Source: Plantactinospora soyae (GTDB lineage Bacteria; Actinomycetota; Actinomycetes; Mycobacteriales; Micromonosporaceae). From it: a stretch of DNA of 64,000 nucleotides. The position numbers and the translations under genes are program-made. Below, in pieces: positions 35,748 to 45,930 of this stretch. Within the stretch, counting starts at the first letter, position 1. Each line of letters begins with the position of its first letter. Location of the stretch: assembly GCF_014874095.1 (NCBI RefSeq), contig NZ_JADBEB010000001.1:5332001-5396000 (forward strand). Reading direction: 5' to 3'. The notes below the pieces were generated by a model that had not been told where the DNA came from, made no database searches, and saw only the letters and a program-made list of their open reading frames with translations.

Positions 35748-38700
35748 ATGTCTGATGCCGATGTGCGGGCTCTGCTGGCGGCCGCCGAACGGACCGGCGA
35801 GACGGCCGCGGCGGTCCGCGCCGCGCGCGCGAAGGCGCGCTCCGGGACGGTGACCGATCTTGACCTGCTGTCCCGCGCGTTGCAGCTCGCCTTCCGCTTC
35901 GGCGGCTCGCTGCCGCTGCTGGCCGAGGCGCTCGAGCACACTCAATGGGCCGCTGATCTGCTCGCGGAGCGCGGCGATCCCAACCTGCCACTGATGCTGT
36001 CCAAGGTGGCTTCGGTGCAGACCAAGCTGGCTGCGGAGACCGGCGACGCGGACCTGGCTGGCCGGGCCCTGGAAACCGGTCGGCGGGCGCTCGCGCTCCT
36101 GCCGATCGAGCATCTGGACCGGCCCGCGATGTTGTCCAACTTCGGCTTTGCGCTGCTGGGGGCCGCCCGGCGCACGGGGCAGACCGCGCTGGTACGCGAG
36201 GCGGTCTCCTTGATCCGGCAGGCTCTCGAGCTCGGTGGAGTCGTCGATCCGCGCCGGGGCGCCTACCTGTCCAACCTCGCTCTCGGCCTCGGTCAGCTCG
36301 CTGATGCCGACGGCGACGCGGAGGCGGCGGCCGAGGCGGTGGCGGCGGACCGGGAAGCCCTGGCACTGGTGCCCGCCGGGCACGCCGATCGGGCTCGGCT
36401 CCTGTCGAACGTGCAGGGATCGCTGGGCCGGCTCGCGTTCCTGACCGGGGACACGCGGCAGCTGCGGGAGGCGGCCCTGATGGGCGCGCAGAGCATTGCG
36501 GCGACCCGCCGGGAGGATCCCCGCCGTCCCGGCCGGCTGCTGACCCTCGCCAACACCTATCAGCAGATCCATCGCGACACCGGCGACCTCGACGCGTTGA
36601 CGATGGCCGTGGACTGTTCTCAGGAGGCCGTGGACACGATCCCGGCCGGGCACGGCGACCGCCCGGAGATGCTCAACAATCTGGCGGGCATACTGCGGTT
36701 ACGGCATGACGTCACCGGTGTGGAGGCTGATCTGCGCGAGGCGGTCCGGTCGAGCCGGGAGGCAGTCGAGGCAGCCGGCGCCGGTCATCCGGAGCGGCCG
36801 GACTACCGGGCGAACCTGGGCCTGGGCCTGTTCGCCCTTCACCAGGTCACTGGGGAGTCCCGGTTGCTGCTCGACGCCGTCGAGGAGTTGCGGGAGGCAG
36901 CCCGGAACGCGCGATCCGGACTGCTGCGCGCCCGGTGTCACAACGGCCTCGTTGACGCGCTGCATGTCCTGCACCATCGCACCGGTCTCGCCGAGCCTCT
37001 GGCGGAAGCGGTCACGGCCGCCCGCACCGCCGTCGCCGAGGCGCCCGAGGGCCATCCAGCACGCGCCACGGCGTGGGCTCAGCTCAGCATGTGCCTGCGT
37101 TCCTCGTACCGGCTCGGCGGCGACCCCGGTGAACTCGCCGCGTCGGTGGCGGCGAGCCGGGAGGCGGTGGCCCGATCGACCGATGACCGGATCAGAGCCT
37201 TTCGCCTGAGCAATCTCGCGGCGGCGCTCATATCGATCGGTGAGCCGCCGGCACCCGAGATCGTCACAGAGGCCGCCGCATACGCCCGGAAAGCGGCCGA
37301 CCTGCTGCCGGACGGGCACCTCTCGCTGGCCTCCGTGCTGGCGAACCTCACCAATGTGCTGCTCTCCGGCCCGGACGACCCGCAGGCCATGGCGGAGGCG
37401 GCGGCCGCGGGCGCCCGAGCGGTGAAGATCGAGACGGCACCCCCGCGGGTACGGATCCGGGCGGCTCGTGGCTGGGGTCGTGCGGCTCGCCGGTCCGGTG
37501 ATTCCGTCACCTCGCTGACCGCATATGCGCTCGCGGTGGATCTACTCGCCCCGGTGGCGCCGAGCGAACTCCAGCGCGACGACCGGGAGTTCGGGCTGGG
37601 GGAGATCAGTGGGCTGGCCGGTGAGGCGGCGGCCGCGGCGCTCGACAACGGGCGCCCCGAGCAGGCGGTGCAGCTGCTGGAACGCTCCCGTGGTGTGCTC
37701 TTCTGCCAGCGGATCGACGCGAGCGCCGGCGTCGTTTCCGTGCCGTTGCCCGAAACCATGCTGAGCTGCGCGGCCGACGGGCCGATGGTCATTCTCAACG
37801 CTGCCCCGCATCGTTGTGACGCGCTGGTGCTCACCGGCGACCCCGATCATCCGGTACGCCTCATCGAGCTGCCAGGGCTGACGGAGCAGCGGATCATGGA
37901 GCAGGCCAACATCCTGCTAGCGCTGAGCGGACCGGCCGCCGCGACCCGGCAGTCCTACTCCGCGTACCGAAAGCTGCGCCACGATGCCCGGGCCGTGCTC
38001 GCGTGGCAGTGGGACGAGGTGGCGGGCCGCGTCGTGGAGGGGTTTGACGGGCGGCGGATGTGGTGGTGCCCGGTTGGCGCGATGGCGTTCCTGCCCTGGC
38101 ATGCGGCGGGACACCACGACGGTTCGGACCGCAGCGTCCTGGACCGGGTGCGCTCGTCCTACACTCCCACCCTGCGAGCGCTGGCGCATGCGCGCAGGTC
38201 GGTCCCGGAGCATCGCCCGGCCGTGGTGATCGGGGCATCCGCACCGGCGGGCGAGACGCCGTTGGCCCGGGTGGCCGAAGAGGCCCGTATCGTGCGGTCC
38301 GGGCTGGCCGATGCCGCCGTCCCGCTGCTCGACGCCACCCGGGCGCAGGTGCTCGACGCTCTTCCGCGGCACGGTATCGCCCACTTCGCCTGCCACGGCG
38401 TCAGCGACTGGCGGGTGCCGTCGGACAGCCGGTTGCTGCTGATGGACGGTCCGCTCACCGTGACGGAACTGTCCGGCCTGGATCTGCCGTACGCCACACT
38501 GGCCTATCTGTCGGCGTGCTCCACCACCCGGACCAACCTGCGACTGGTCGACGAGGCCGTGCAGGTGACGGCCGGTCTGCTGATGGCGGGCTTCCGCCAG
38601 GTCATCGGCACGTTGTGGGCGGTTCGCGACGATGACGCCCTGACGGTGTCGGAGTCGTTCTACACCGAGCTGCGCGGTGATCCGGCCCGGGCGTCGCAGG

Positions 38701-38786
38701 CGCTGCACACCGTTGTCCGGGCCTTGCGCGACCAGGATCCGCAGGAAGTGCTGCGCTGGGCGGCGCATGTCCACGTGGGAGTTTAG
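35748..38786 (+). CDS. TPR-CHAT caspase-like protease (CHAT1)
   Basis: 1012 residues. The first ~640 residues are TPR-like alpha repeats with recurring LSNLA/LLSNVQGSLGRLA helices. The C-terminal CHAT domain (about 700-1010) holds the catalytic dyad in HFACHGVSDW (His near 883) and AYLSACSTTR (Cys near 924), followed by the conserved AGFRQVIGTLWAVRDD helix. CHAT proteases cut protein substrates in prokaryotic immune and death pathways, the TPR part acting as sensor or scaffold. ATG 35748 is preferred over a frame extension of 12 residues. The gene ends TAG 8 bp before TIR2, so they are co-transcribed. Confidence 0.85.
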   Translation: MSDADVRALLAAAERTGETAAAVRAARAKARSGTVTDLDLLSRALQLAFRFGGSLPLLAEALEHTQWAADLLAERGDPNLPLMLSKVASVQTKLAAETGDADLAGRALETGRRALALLPIEHLDRPAMLSNFGFALLGAARRTGQTALVREAVSLIRQALELGGVVDPRRGAYLSNLALGLGQLADADGDAEAAAEAVAADREALALVPAGHADRARLLSNVQGSLGRLAFLTGDTRQLREAALMGAQSIAATRREDPRRPGRLLTLANTYQQIHRDTGDLDALTMAVDCSQEAVDTIPAGHGDRPEMLNNLAGILRLRHDVTGVEADLREAVRSSREAVEAAGAGHPERPDYRANLGLGLFALHQVTGESRLLLDAVEELREAARNARSGLLRARCHNGLVDALHVLHHRTGLAEPLAEAVTAARTAVAEAPEGHPARATAWAQLSMCLRSSYRLGGDPGELAASVAASREAVARSTDDRIRAFRLSNLAAALISIGEPPAPEIVTEAAAYARKAADLLPDGHLSLASVLANLTNVLLSGPDDPQAMAEAAAAGARAVKIETAPPRVRIRAARGWGRAARRSGDSVTSLTAYALAVDLLAPVAPSELQRDDREFGLGEISGLAGEAAAAALDNGRPEQAVQLLERSRGVLFCQRIDASAGVVSVPLPETMLSCAADGPMVILNAAPHRCDALVLTGDPDHPVRLIELPGLTEQRIMEQANILLALSGPAAATRQSYSAYRKLRHDARAVLAWQWDEVAGRVVEGFDGRRMWWCPVGAMAFLPWHAAGHHDGSDRSVLDRVRSSYTPTLRALAHARRSVPEHRPAVVIGASAPAGETPLARVAEEARIVRSGLADAAVPLLDATRAQVLDALPRHGIAHFACHGVSDWRVPSDSRLLLMDGPLTVTELSGLDLPYATLAYLSACSTTRTNLRLVDEAVQVTAGLLMAGFRQVIGTLWAVRDDDALTVSESFYTELRGDPARASQALHTVVRALRDQDPQEVLRWAAHVHVGV

Positions 38787-38794
38787 GAGAAATC

Positions 38795-40033
38795 GTGACG
38801 GTCAGTAGTGAGGAACAGGGTGAGCCGCTTGCCGAGGTGGAGGTCTTCCTGTCCAAAGGTGCCGAGCGGGGCGACTCAGCCGCCGAGGTGAACCTGGGAG
38901 TGGTGCGTTTCGGAGCCTGGCAGGTCCAGGCACTGCCGGCTTCGGACTTCGCCACCGACGCTTACCTCGTTCGGGTGGTTTTTGACATCGAGCTGGCGCC
39001 GGAGGTGCCCGGGCCGGTGTGGGCCGAGGTCGGGCTGGAGTTCACCGAGGGGGTAAACGTGCTCGACGTGATCCCCAAGGCGATCACCCGCGAGCACGAC
39101 GACCGTACCTATGTCCTTGGTCCGGATCTGCGCTTCGTCGGTCCGGGTGCCCGTAACCGTCATGCCGAGCGGGAGTTTCTGCTCGAGGGGCTGACGCCCA
39201 CCATCAACGCCTTCGGTGTGGGTAGTCGCCGCCTGCGCTGGCGGCACACCGCGACGACGCCGGCCGGGGTGCCGGTGGGCTCGCACGCGGGCTGGCTGGT
39301 GATGGAGACGCCGCCGGGCGGGGGCGAGATGGCGGTGCGATTCTCGGCGAGCTACCGGCTCGAACCCGAGGACGCCATGGGTCTGCTGACCGGCAGCCGG
39401 CCGGTGGACCGGACGGTGTCGCTGCCGGCGCCGGCCGGCGGGCCGCGGGCCGATCCCGATGCCGACCGTGCCCGGCGGGTGTTCCTGATCCACGGTCGGG
39501 ACGACGTCCTCGCCGGCCGGATGCGGGAAGTGCTCAGCCTGCTGGGCCTGCGGGTGATGGAATGGGATCCGCTGGTCTCCACCGCCGGTGCGGGCCCGTC
39601 GCCCGCGCTCCTCGACGTGATCCATCACGGACTGGGCCGGGCGCAGGGAATCGTCGCGCTGCTCACCCCGGACGACGTGGTGTCCCTGCATCCTGAGCTG
39701 CAGGGGCCGAGGGAGGACGCGCACGAGATGGTGCCGGCGATGCAGCCAAGGCCGAACGTCCTGATGGAGCTCGGTGCGGCCCTGCTCGCGTTCCGGGAAC
39801 GCACCGTACTGGTCAAGGCGGGCAGCATTCGGCCGATGGCGGATGTCGGCGGTGTCAACTACGTCGCCTTCGACGGTGGACCCGTCGCGCTCGGGCAGTT
39901 GGTCTCCCGGCTGCGCACCGCCGGCTGCGAGGTCGACGACTCGGGCTCCGAATGGCGCCGGACCAGCCGGTTCGAAGGGCTGGCAGTTTTCGACCGCCGT
40001 CCCCCGGTCACAGGGCCCGCAGAAAGGCCCTGA
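38795..40033 (+). CDS. TIR-like protein with N-terminal beta domain (TIR2)
   Basis: 412 residues from GTG 38795, preceded by AGGAGA 4 bases upstream. Residues 15-205 form a beta-rich domain of unknown type (VNLGVVRFGAWQVQALP ... EMAVRFSASYRLEP). Residues about 227-390 are a TIR-like (CAP12/PF10137) domain: RVFLIHGRDDVLAGRMREVL, AQGIVALLTPDDVVSLHPEL, RPNVLMELGAALLAF with the conserved Glu, GGVNYVAFDGG, and the tail EWRRTSRFEGLAVF shared with TIR1. No TM helix, unlike TIR1. It converges on the macro-domain gene, their 3' ends overlapping by 26 bp. Likely the NADase/signal producer paired with the macro effector; inference. Confidence 0.78.
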   Translation: MTVSSEEQGEPLAEVEVFLSKGAERGDSAAEVNLGVVRFGAWQVQALPASDFATDAYLVRVVFDIELAPEVPGPVWAEVGLEFTEGVNVLDVIPKAITREHDDRTYVLGPDLRFVGPGARNRHAEREFLLEGLTPTINAFGVGSRRLRWRHTATTPAGVPVGSHAGWLVMETPPGGGEMAVRFSASYRLEPEDAMGLLTGSRPVDRTVSLPAPAGGPRADPDADRARRVFLIHGRDDVLAGRMREVLSLLGLRVMEWDPLVSTAGAGPSPALLDVIHHGLGRAQGIVALLTPDDVVSLHPELQGPREDAHEMVPAMQPRPNVLMELGAALLAFRERTVLVKAGSIRPMADVGGVNYVAFDGGPVALGQLVSRLRTAGCEVDDSGSEWRRTSRFEGLAVFDRRPPVTGPAERP

Positions 40034-40895
40034 CCTCGAGAAGATCGACGGAGTGCAGGTCGTCGGGGTGAACGATGATGCGCAGCTCTCGGCAGATTGG
40101 CGTCTCGCGGGACCGCGCCAGGAACGAGATGAGGATCAGTTTCAGCAGGGACTCGCGGTCGAGCTGGTCGATGCGTGCCAGCCCGGAGCCGATGATGGGC
40201 ATCGCGAGCGGGCGTCGTTCGGCGCGTTCGTAGACGGCGTCCCAGAGCTGGTTCAGGCTCACCCACATGTCGTTCACCGAGGAGCGGGGCACGAGATCGT
40301 TGCCGAGCCGGCTGTACGCCACGGCGAAGATCTGCTGTCCCGGACGTCCGACGACGGCGACCGTGCCGATCGGGTACCGGGTGCGCTTGCCGGGCTTGCT
40401 CCTGGGCGGCTCCGTCGCGACCGGTCTCGCGCGTCGCAGGGCGGCTGCCAGTTCCTGGTCGAGGCGCCGCTGGTCGTCACCGTAGCGACGGTGCAGAAGC
40501 TGTCCCTGCACCGCGGCGCTGCTGATGATGCGGTCGTCGGCCACCGAGGTGTCGAAGGTGTCGGTGAAGCCGACGACGAGATGGGTGTCCTGCTCGAACA
40601 GGTCGCCGACCTCGACGCGGACCGTGGTGTCCGGTGTGCTGAACCCCCGCTCGATCCGGGACCGGGGATAGGCCTGCGAGACGGCCCAGGTGAAGCAGCC
40701 GACAAGGGTCAGGGTCGTCACGGCAAAAGGTGCCGGGAAGGCCTTGTTGAAGAACATCTGCCCGAGGAACTGGACCAGTGCTGACACCAGGCCGGCGGCC
40801 GCGAGTAGGTGGGCGAAGAAGGTGCGCAGGCCGCGGCGGGTGCGGAAGATCAATCGGGCGGCGTAGGGCGGGCCGATGACCGAAAGCTTCTTCAT
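40008..40895 (-). CDS. Two-TM macro-domain protein of the ThsA-macro (DUF6430) type
   Basis: 295 residues from ATG 40895 (MKKLSVIGPPYAARLIFRTR). Two TM helices (LLAAAGLVSALVQFLGQMFF about 31-50, PFAVTTLTLVGCFTWAVSQA about 57-76) precede a macro-like domain starting VRVEVGDLFEQDTHLVVGFT, DTFDTSVADDRIISSAAVQG, then GTVAVVGRPGQQIFAVAYSR and PLAMPIIGSGLARIDQ, ending IIVHPDD. This layout matches the TM-macro ThsA of type II Thoeris, in which the macro domain binds a TIR-made ADP-ribose conjugate and the TM part disrupts the membrane. Downstream of CHAT2 by 49 bp in the same direction. Thoeris assignment is by motif; the TIR here is of a different subfamily from classical ThsB, so the pairing is inferred. 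Confidence 0.7.
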   Translation of the reverse strand: MKKLSVIGPPYAARLIFRTRRGLRTFFAHLLAAAGLVSALVQFLGQMFFNKAFPAPFAVTTLTLVGCFTWAVSQAYPRSRIERGFSTPDTTVRVEVGDLFEQDTHLVVGFTDTFDTSVADDRIISSAAVQGQLLHRRYGDDQRRLDQELAAALRRARPVATEPPRSKPGKRTRYPIGTVAVVGRPGQQIFAVAYSRLGNDLVPRSSVNDMWVSLNQLWDAVYERAERRPLAMPIIGSGLARIDQLDRESLLKLILISFLARSRETPICRELRIIVHPDDLHSVDLLEVRAFLRAL

Positions 40896-40944
40896 GGTGA
40901 CATTGTGTGCGGGCCGTGCCAGTGGCTGCCCGGTCCCGGACACC

Positions 40945-43900
40945 TCAGGGGCCGCTGTGGACATAGGGCGCCCAGACCAGCGGGGCATGCGGCAGCTGCT
41001 CGCGCAACGTGAGTACCGCCCGGTGCAACGCTCGGGCAGCCCCGGCGGCGTCGAGCCGGCCGGAGGCGAGAAGTTGAGCGTAGACGTCGTCGGCGAGCTG
41101 CGCGGAACGGTCGTCGTGGACCGTCCAGAGCGTGGCGATGACATGACGAAAGCCGGCCGTCTGGAAGGCGCAGGACAGGTGCATCGCCTCGTCGAGCAGG
41201 CGCACCCCGCCGGTGGAGGTCTCACAGGCCGACAGGTACGCCAGCTGCCCGTACGGGAACCGGTGCCGGGAGATCTCGGCGACGGAGAGCGGCCGGTCGT
41301 GCAGATGGAGCGCGCTGCGGCCCGGCTCGGCCGGATCCTGCTCGCCGTGGCAGCACAGATGGGCCCAGCCGTGCCCGGCGAGGTGGTCGAGAACCACGTC
41401 GCCGGTGGCCCGCGGGCCGGACAGGGTCGTGGTGGGATGCAGGCGGGCGGTGAGGCGGCGGGCCTCCTCGGCGGCGAACGGAAGCGGGGCCTGACCCGGC
41501 GTCGCCGGCTGATCGACCAGCAGCACCTTCGACGAGGTCCCGCCACCACCGGCCCGGGCGCGGTGCAGCGTGCCGAGCGTCGGCAGATACGACGAGACCA
41601 CCCGGTCGAGCACCGTGTCGTGGTGGCCGGTGCCGGGCCGGCCCGCCGCGTGCAGGGGCAGCAGGGTGAGCGGTCCGGTCGGGCACCACCACACCCGGGG
41701 TGGTGCCGTGCCGTCACGGGGTCCGGTGACGTCGCCGAGCGTATCGAGGATCGGCTCGGCGACGGTGTCGAACAGCCAGGCCAGCACGTCCAGCAGGGTG
41801 CGGTGTGCCGCCCGGAGGTTCGCGAAACTGCGGTCGGTCTGCGCCGCCAGTCGGCTCTGCAGCATCGCGTTGATGCGTTCGACGGTTTCCGTGCGGGTGA
41901 GCGCGGGCAGGTTGACGACCAGCGGCTCGGCCGGGGTCACCAAGATCGCCGCGGACCCGTACCGGCTGGTGTTGATCATGATGATGGGACCGTCTTCGGC
42001 TTCGGCCGCCAGATCGTCGTAGGGCACCGCAGCCAAGAAGTCGTGGAGACCGTCGATCCCGCGGATCCGGGTGATGATGTCGTCCCATTCCTGAGCGAGC
42101 CGGCGCTGAACGAGGACGCGCTGATCCCCGTCTGGTCCGTCGATCCCGGGTACGGGCGGCGGCGCAGCGGGCGCGTCCAGAGCCGCCCGGAGCTCCGTCA
42201 GCCGTTCCACTAACTCCGGCGCCGCCGCCCGGGCGTCGGACAGATCGGTGCGGATCTGGGCTATCTGATTCCACATGATCGAGCGGCCCTGCTCCAGCAG
42301 CTCCACGGCCAGCTTCGGGCGGCCTGCCCGCAGCGCCCAGGCGCAGGCGTCACCCGCGAGTCCGGACCACTGCCGCAGTTGCCGCTCCCGCACGGCGTCG
42401 CCGAGTCCGCGCCAGGCCACGACCGGTAGCAGTCGCACGGCGGCCGTGAAACCCCGGACCGCATCCTCGACGTCGCCGCCGGTGGCTGCTGTGGTGGCCC
42501 AGGCCCAGGCGGTACGGAGCCGGACCTCCGCCGATCCGGTCCGGTCCTGCGCCGCTTCCCGCCAGACGCCGGGCACGCCCGTCTCGGGGTGCAGAAGGTG
42601 CTGGGCATGGCCGGCGGTGAACAGGAAGCCGGCCCGGTCGGGGTGGTCCGCCGGCGTGGTGCGCACCGCCTCGGCGGTGAGCGAGACCGCCTCCTCGAGG
42701 TCGGCGGGACGGCCGCGCGTGATCAGCGCGTTGCCGAGGTTGATCAGATAGCGGCCGCGCTCCGGATGGTCGTCCGGGCTGGTCACGACCGCCTCTCGGG
42801 CGGAGTCGATGGCGGCGTCGAGCTTCGCGGTGTCTGTCGGCGTGTGCTCGACCACGCTCAGCAGCGCGGCGCTGAGGTTGGACAGGTACTGCGCGCGGTC
42901 GGTGCCCGGGGGAGTGAGCTCGACAGCTTCGGCGGCGGCGGCCAGGGCGTCCTCGAGATCATCGGCCATGCTCGACTCGTCGAACCGGGCCCGCAGTGCA
43001 TTGCTGAGATTGGACAGGAAGCCACCGCGTTGCGTGTGCGCGGCCGGCAGCTCGGTTGCCGCCGCGCGTGCCGCGTCGACTGCCGCATCGAGGTCGGATC
43101 GCTCCCCGGTGCGCTGGAACCGGACCCGCAGAGCCCCCGAGAGGTTCGTGAGGTGGGCCGGCCGATCCGCGTGTCCGGCGGGCAGGGCATCCACCGCCCG
43201 GCGCCCGAACAGCACCGATTCGTCGAGTTCGGCGAGTCGGCCGGTGCGCTCGAAACGTACGCGCAGGACCAGTGCGAGATTGTTCCAGCGCCCCGGGAGG
43301 TCGGCGTGATCGTCCGGGGTCCGGGCCGCCGCCTCGCGGGAATTAGCGACCGCCGCGTCGATGTCGCCGTCATCGCCGTACCGCTGGAATCTGGCGGCCA
43401 GCGCGGAGGAGAGGTTCACCAGATAGCCGGCCCGCTCCGGACGGTCGGCCGCGAGCCACGTGACGGCTTCCTCGCCGGCTCGCACGGCTGCGTCGAAGTC
43501 CGCGCGATCATCGGTGACGGCCGCCCGGATCCGGAGGATGTAGGCCAGGTTCGACAGATGACGGCCCAGGTCGGGATGGTCGGGCCGGGCCGCGGCAACG
43601 GCCTGGTGGGTGTGCTGCAGGGCGGTGTCGAGGTCGCCGGAGTCACCCCGGCTCGTGTAGCGCGACATCAGCGCCACACCGAGTTCGGACCGCCGGGCCG
43701 CGCGTTCGCGGCTTTCCGGTGCGGCCGCGTCCACGGCGGTTCCCGCAGCCACGATCGCGGCGTCCAGGTCGGCCGGGTCGCCGCGGCTCTCGAACCGGGT
43801 GAGCAGGGCGACCGCGAAGTTGGCAGAGATCATCCCCCGGTTGCGGGCGTCCGGCGACGAGGCGGCCTCGGCGGCGATGGCGACCGCCCGGTCCAGCAGC

Positions 43901-45111
43901 GCTGCATCGCCGGTACGGGACGCCTGGGTTCGCAGCAGCGCGGCGAGGTTGGACAGCAGACTCGGCCGGATCGGATGGTGCGCCGGAACCTCCGCCACGG
44001 CCAGACCGGCGGCCCGCACTCCCGCGGCGAGGTCGTCGAGCGATGCGGTGCGGACGTACCGTTCCCGCAAGGCATTGCCCAGATTGGTGAGACAACCCAG
44101 CCGGGACTGGTGCCCGGGCGGTGCCCGCTCGACCGCCGCCTGCCCGGCGTCAACGGCGAGGTCGACGTCGTCCTGGTCGTCGTACCGTTCGAATCTGGTG
44201 AGGGCGCAACTCGCCAGGCTGCCCAGATAGACCGGCAGGTCCGGATCGCCCGGCACTGCAGTGTCCACCGCCTGGCGGGCCGATACGATCGCCTCGTCCA
44301 GGTCGTGCCGCTGCCCCGTCGCTGCGAACCGCAGGCGCAGCCCATTGGCGAGGCCGGCCAGGTAGGCGTTGGTGTCCGGATGGCCGGCGGACAGGATGCC
44401 GAGCGCGGCCCGTTCGCAGGCGATCGACTCGTCGAGGTCGCTGAGCCGCTCGGTGTACTCGAACCGGGTCCGCAACGCGACGGCGAGGTTGCCCATGGTT
44501 GCCGCCCGGCTGCGTTCGTCACCGCCGTCCAGCCCCGCGGCCCGCAGCCCGATCGCGATGGCCTCGTCGAGGTCGGAACCTGCACCGCGCTCGCCGAACC
44601 GGGCCAGATGAGCACCCGCCAGGTTGGACAGGTATCGGCGCAACTGCGGATCGCCAGCCTGGCAGGCCGTGACGGCCGCCTCGAAGGCCGCGAGCGCCAC
44701 GTCGAGCGCCTCGCTGTCGCCCGTACGTTCGTAGTGCGCGAACAACCCCACCCCGTGATCGTTGTGCGCCGTACCGGGGCCGTCGCTGCCCTGTTCCAGC
44801 AGTGCACGGACGGGAGCGGGCACCACCTCCGGGTCGATGTGCCACAAAGCCGTGAACAACTCGATGGCCAGGGACTGGTCGGCGTCGTCCTCGCCCTCCG
44901 GCAGCGCGAGATAGCGGCACCAGTGAAACCGGGCGAGGGCCAGCGCGGCATGAGCCGTGAGGCCGTCCGGCGCCGTTAGCGCTCGGATCCGGTCGGCGAC
45001 CGCTGAGACGTCCGGGCTCAGAATCGCCTCGGCGTTGCCCTGCTCGGCGTACCGATCGACATGGCGATCGAGCTCGTCGACAGCCGCGGCCACACCCGAT
45101 ACGTCACTCAC
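40945..45111 (-). CDS. Large TPR-CHAT caspase-like protease (CHAT2)
   Basis: 1388 residues from GTG 45111. Residues about 100-950 are TPR-like repeats, roughly 20 units of the form [20 protein letters not shown] and [15 protein letters not shown]. The CHAT domain (about 1060-1388) has the catalytic pair in [10 protein letters not shown] (His near 1255) and [10 protein letters not shown] (Cys near 1296), then [20 protein letters not shown]. Longer than CHAT1 and with a different sensor region, so probably not a simple duplicate. Followed by the TM-macro gene in the same operon. A long plus-strand frame over it is a shadow. Confidence 0.85.
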   Translation of the reverse strand: MSDVSGVAAAVDELDRHVDRYAEQGNAEAILSPDVSAVADRIRALTAPDGLTAHAALALARFHWCRYLALPEGEDDADQSLAIELFTALWHIDPEVVPAPVRALLEQGSDGPGTAHNDHGVGLFAHYERTGDSEALDVALAAFEAAVTACQAGDPQLRRYLSNLAGAHLARFGERGAGSDLDEAIAIGLRAAGLDGGDERSRAATMGNLAVALRTRFEYTERLSDLDESIACERAALGILSAGHPDTNAYLAGLANGLRLRFAATGQRHDLDEAIVSARQAVDTAVPGDPDLPVYLGSLASCALTRFERYDDQDDVDLAVDAGQAAVERAPPGHQSRLGCLTNLGNALRERYVRTASLDDLAAGVRAAGLAVAEVPAHHPIRPSLLSNLAALLRTQASRTGDAALLDRAVAIAAEAASSPDARNRGMISANFAVALLTRFESRGDPADLDAAIVAAGTAVDAAAPESRERAARRSELGVALMSRYTSRGDSGDLDTALQHTHQAVAAARPDHPDLGRHLSNLAYILRIRAAVTDDRADFDAAVRAGEEAVTWLAADRPERAGYLVNLSSALAARFQRYGDDGDIDAAVANSREAAARTPDDHADLPGRWNNLALVLRVRFERTGRLAELDESVLFGRRAVDALPAGHADRPAHLTNLSGALRVRFQRTGERSDLDAAVDAARAAATELPAAHTQRGGFLSNLSNALRARFDESSMADDLEDALAAAAEAVELTPPGTDRAQYLSNLSAALLSVVEHTPTDTAKLDAAIDSAREAVVTSPDDHPERGRYLINLGNALITRGRPADLEEAVSLTAEAVRTTPADHPDRAGFLFTAGHAQHLLHPETGVPGVWREAAQDRTGSAEVRLRTAWAWATTAATGGDVEDAVRGFTAAVRLLPVVAWRGLGDAVRERQLRQWSGLAGDACAWALRAGRPKLAVELLEQGRSIMWNQIAQIRTDLSDARAAAPELVERLTELRAALDAPAAPPPVPGIDGPDGDQRVLVQRRLAQEWDDIITRIRGIDGLHDFLAAVPYDDLAAEAEDGPIIMINTSRYGSAAILVTPAEPLVVNLPALTRTETVERINAMLQSRLAAQTDRSFANLRAAHRTLLDVLAWLFDTVAEPILDTLGDVTGPRDGTAPPRVWWCPTGPLTLLPLHAAGRPGTGHHDTVLDRVVSSYLPTLGTLHRARAGGGGTSSKVLLVDQPATPGQAPLPFAAEEARRLTARLHPTTTLSGPRATGDVVLDHLAGHGWAHLCCHGEQDPAEPGRSALHLHDRPLSVAEISRHRFPYGQLAYLSACETSTGGVRLLDEAMHLSCAFQTAGFRHVIATLWTVHDDRSAQLADDVYAQLLASGRLDAAGAARALHRAVLTLREQLPHAPLVWAPYVHSGP

Positions 45112-45190
45112 GGATCCTACGATCGCAAGCGGGCAGGCGGAACGGTATCGCTCTACGGGACGATGGAGTCCGGTCTCTTTCCTGACGAGG

Positions 45191-45415
45191 ATGGTGGCCC
45201 GTCATGACAAGGCGCTACGGGCTGGTGCACTCCACGATCGTCGCCTCGACGTGGCCGGCTACGGCACCCGCAGCGACCAGGTGCTGGTGCGCATGCGGGC
45301 CGGCCTGCGGCAGATGGTGAACGCCGCTTTGATCGGCCAGGGCCTGGGACCATCGGATGTGGACATGGGCGACCGGGGCGACTGGGTACGCTCCGTCACC
45401 CCGGCCGCGGGCTCT
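45191..45415 (+). pseudogene. N-terminal fragment resembling a nucleotidyl-cyclase-like signalling domain
   Basis: From ATG 45191 the frame reads [40 protein letters not shown] and MGDRGDW, similar in pattern to class III cyclase-like or effector-associated regions (D-x-x-G-Y...R-S-D ... DRGD) found at the N-terminus of actinomycete conflict proteins. After about 70 residues it runs in frame into the transposase sequence. Fragment divergent from CHAT2, so a further component may have been lost here. The family call is weak. Confidence 0.35.
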
Positions 45416-45454
45416 GTTAGCCGTTTCGTAGGCGGCCGGTTGTTGTACCTGGGA

Positions 45455-45930
45455 ATGATCCGCCTGTTCAGCGGTCTGGGGATGCTGATTCGCAGCGACA
45501 GGGCGTTGCTGATCGAGGTCCTCACGCTGCGGCACGAGGTGGTGGTGCTACGTCGCCACGTTCCCAGCCGGCCGCGGCTGTCCTGGCCGGACCGGGCGGT
45601 CCTGTCCGCCCTGGCCCAGCTACGGGAACATCGGATCGTCACCCCGGCCACGTTGTCGAACTGGCATCGCCGCCTGGTGCGACGTCACTGGACCTACCCG
45701 AACCGACTCGGCCGGCCACCAGTCAGTGACGGGATCCGGGATGTGGTGCTACGACTGGCCGGAGAGAACCCGCGGTGGGGACACCGCCGAATCCAAGGCG
45801 ATCCACAGCGCCTCGGCCATCGCGTCGGGGCGGACACGATCCGGCGGATCCTGGCCGGTCGACGTGTCGGCCCGGCGCCCCGCCAGCAGGACACCGACTG
45901 GAGGATCTTCCTACACAACCAGGCCTCGCC
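45455..45930 (+). pseudogene. N-terminal fragment of an integrase-core transposase
   Basis: [60 protein letters not shown] and [12 protein letters not shown] are the N-terminal and HTH parts of the family of the intact copy at 14895. The DDE catalytic core is missing; homology stops near 45930, where a lipoprotein gene remnant begins on the other strand. Confidence 0.75.

Noticed and set aside
42589-44979. A 796-codon plus-strand frame over CHAT2
   Set aside because: Antisense shadow of the TPR repeats; low-complexity Gly/Arg/Gln composition and no start signal.
31361-45111. Classical type I Thoeris (SIR2-SLOG ThsA) or CBASS
   Set aside because: No SIR2/SLOG protein, no CD-NTase and no SAVED or Cap genes are present in the block.
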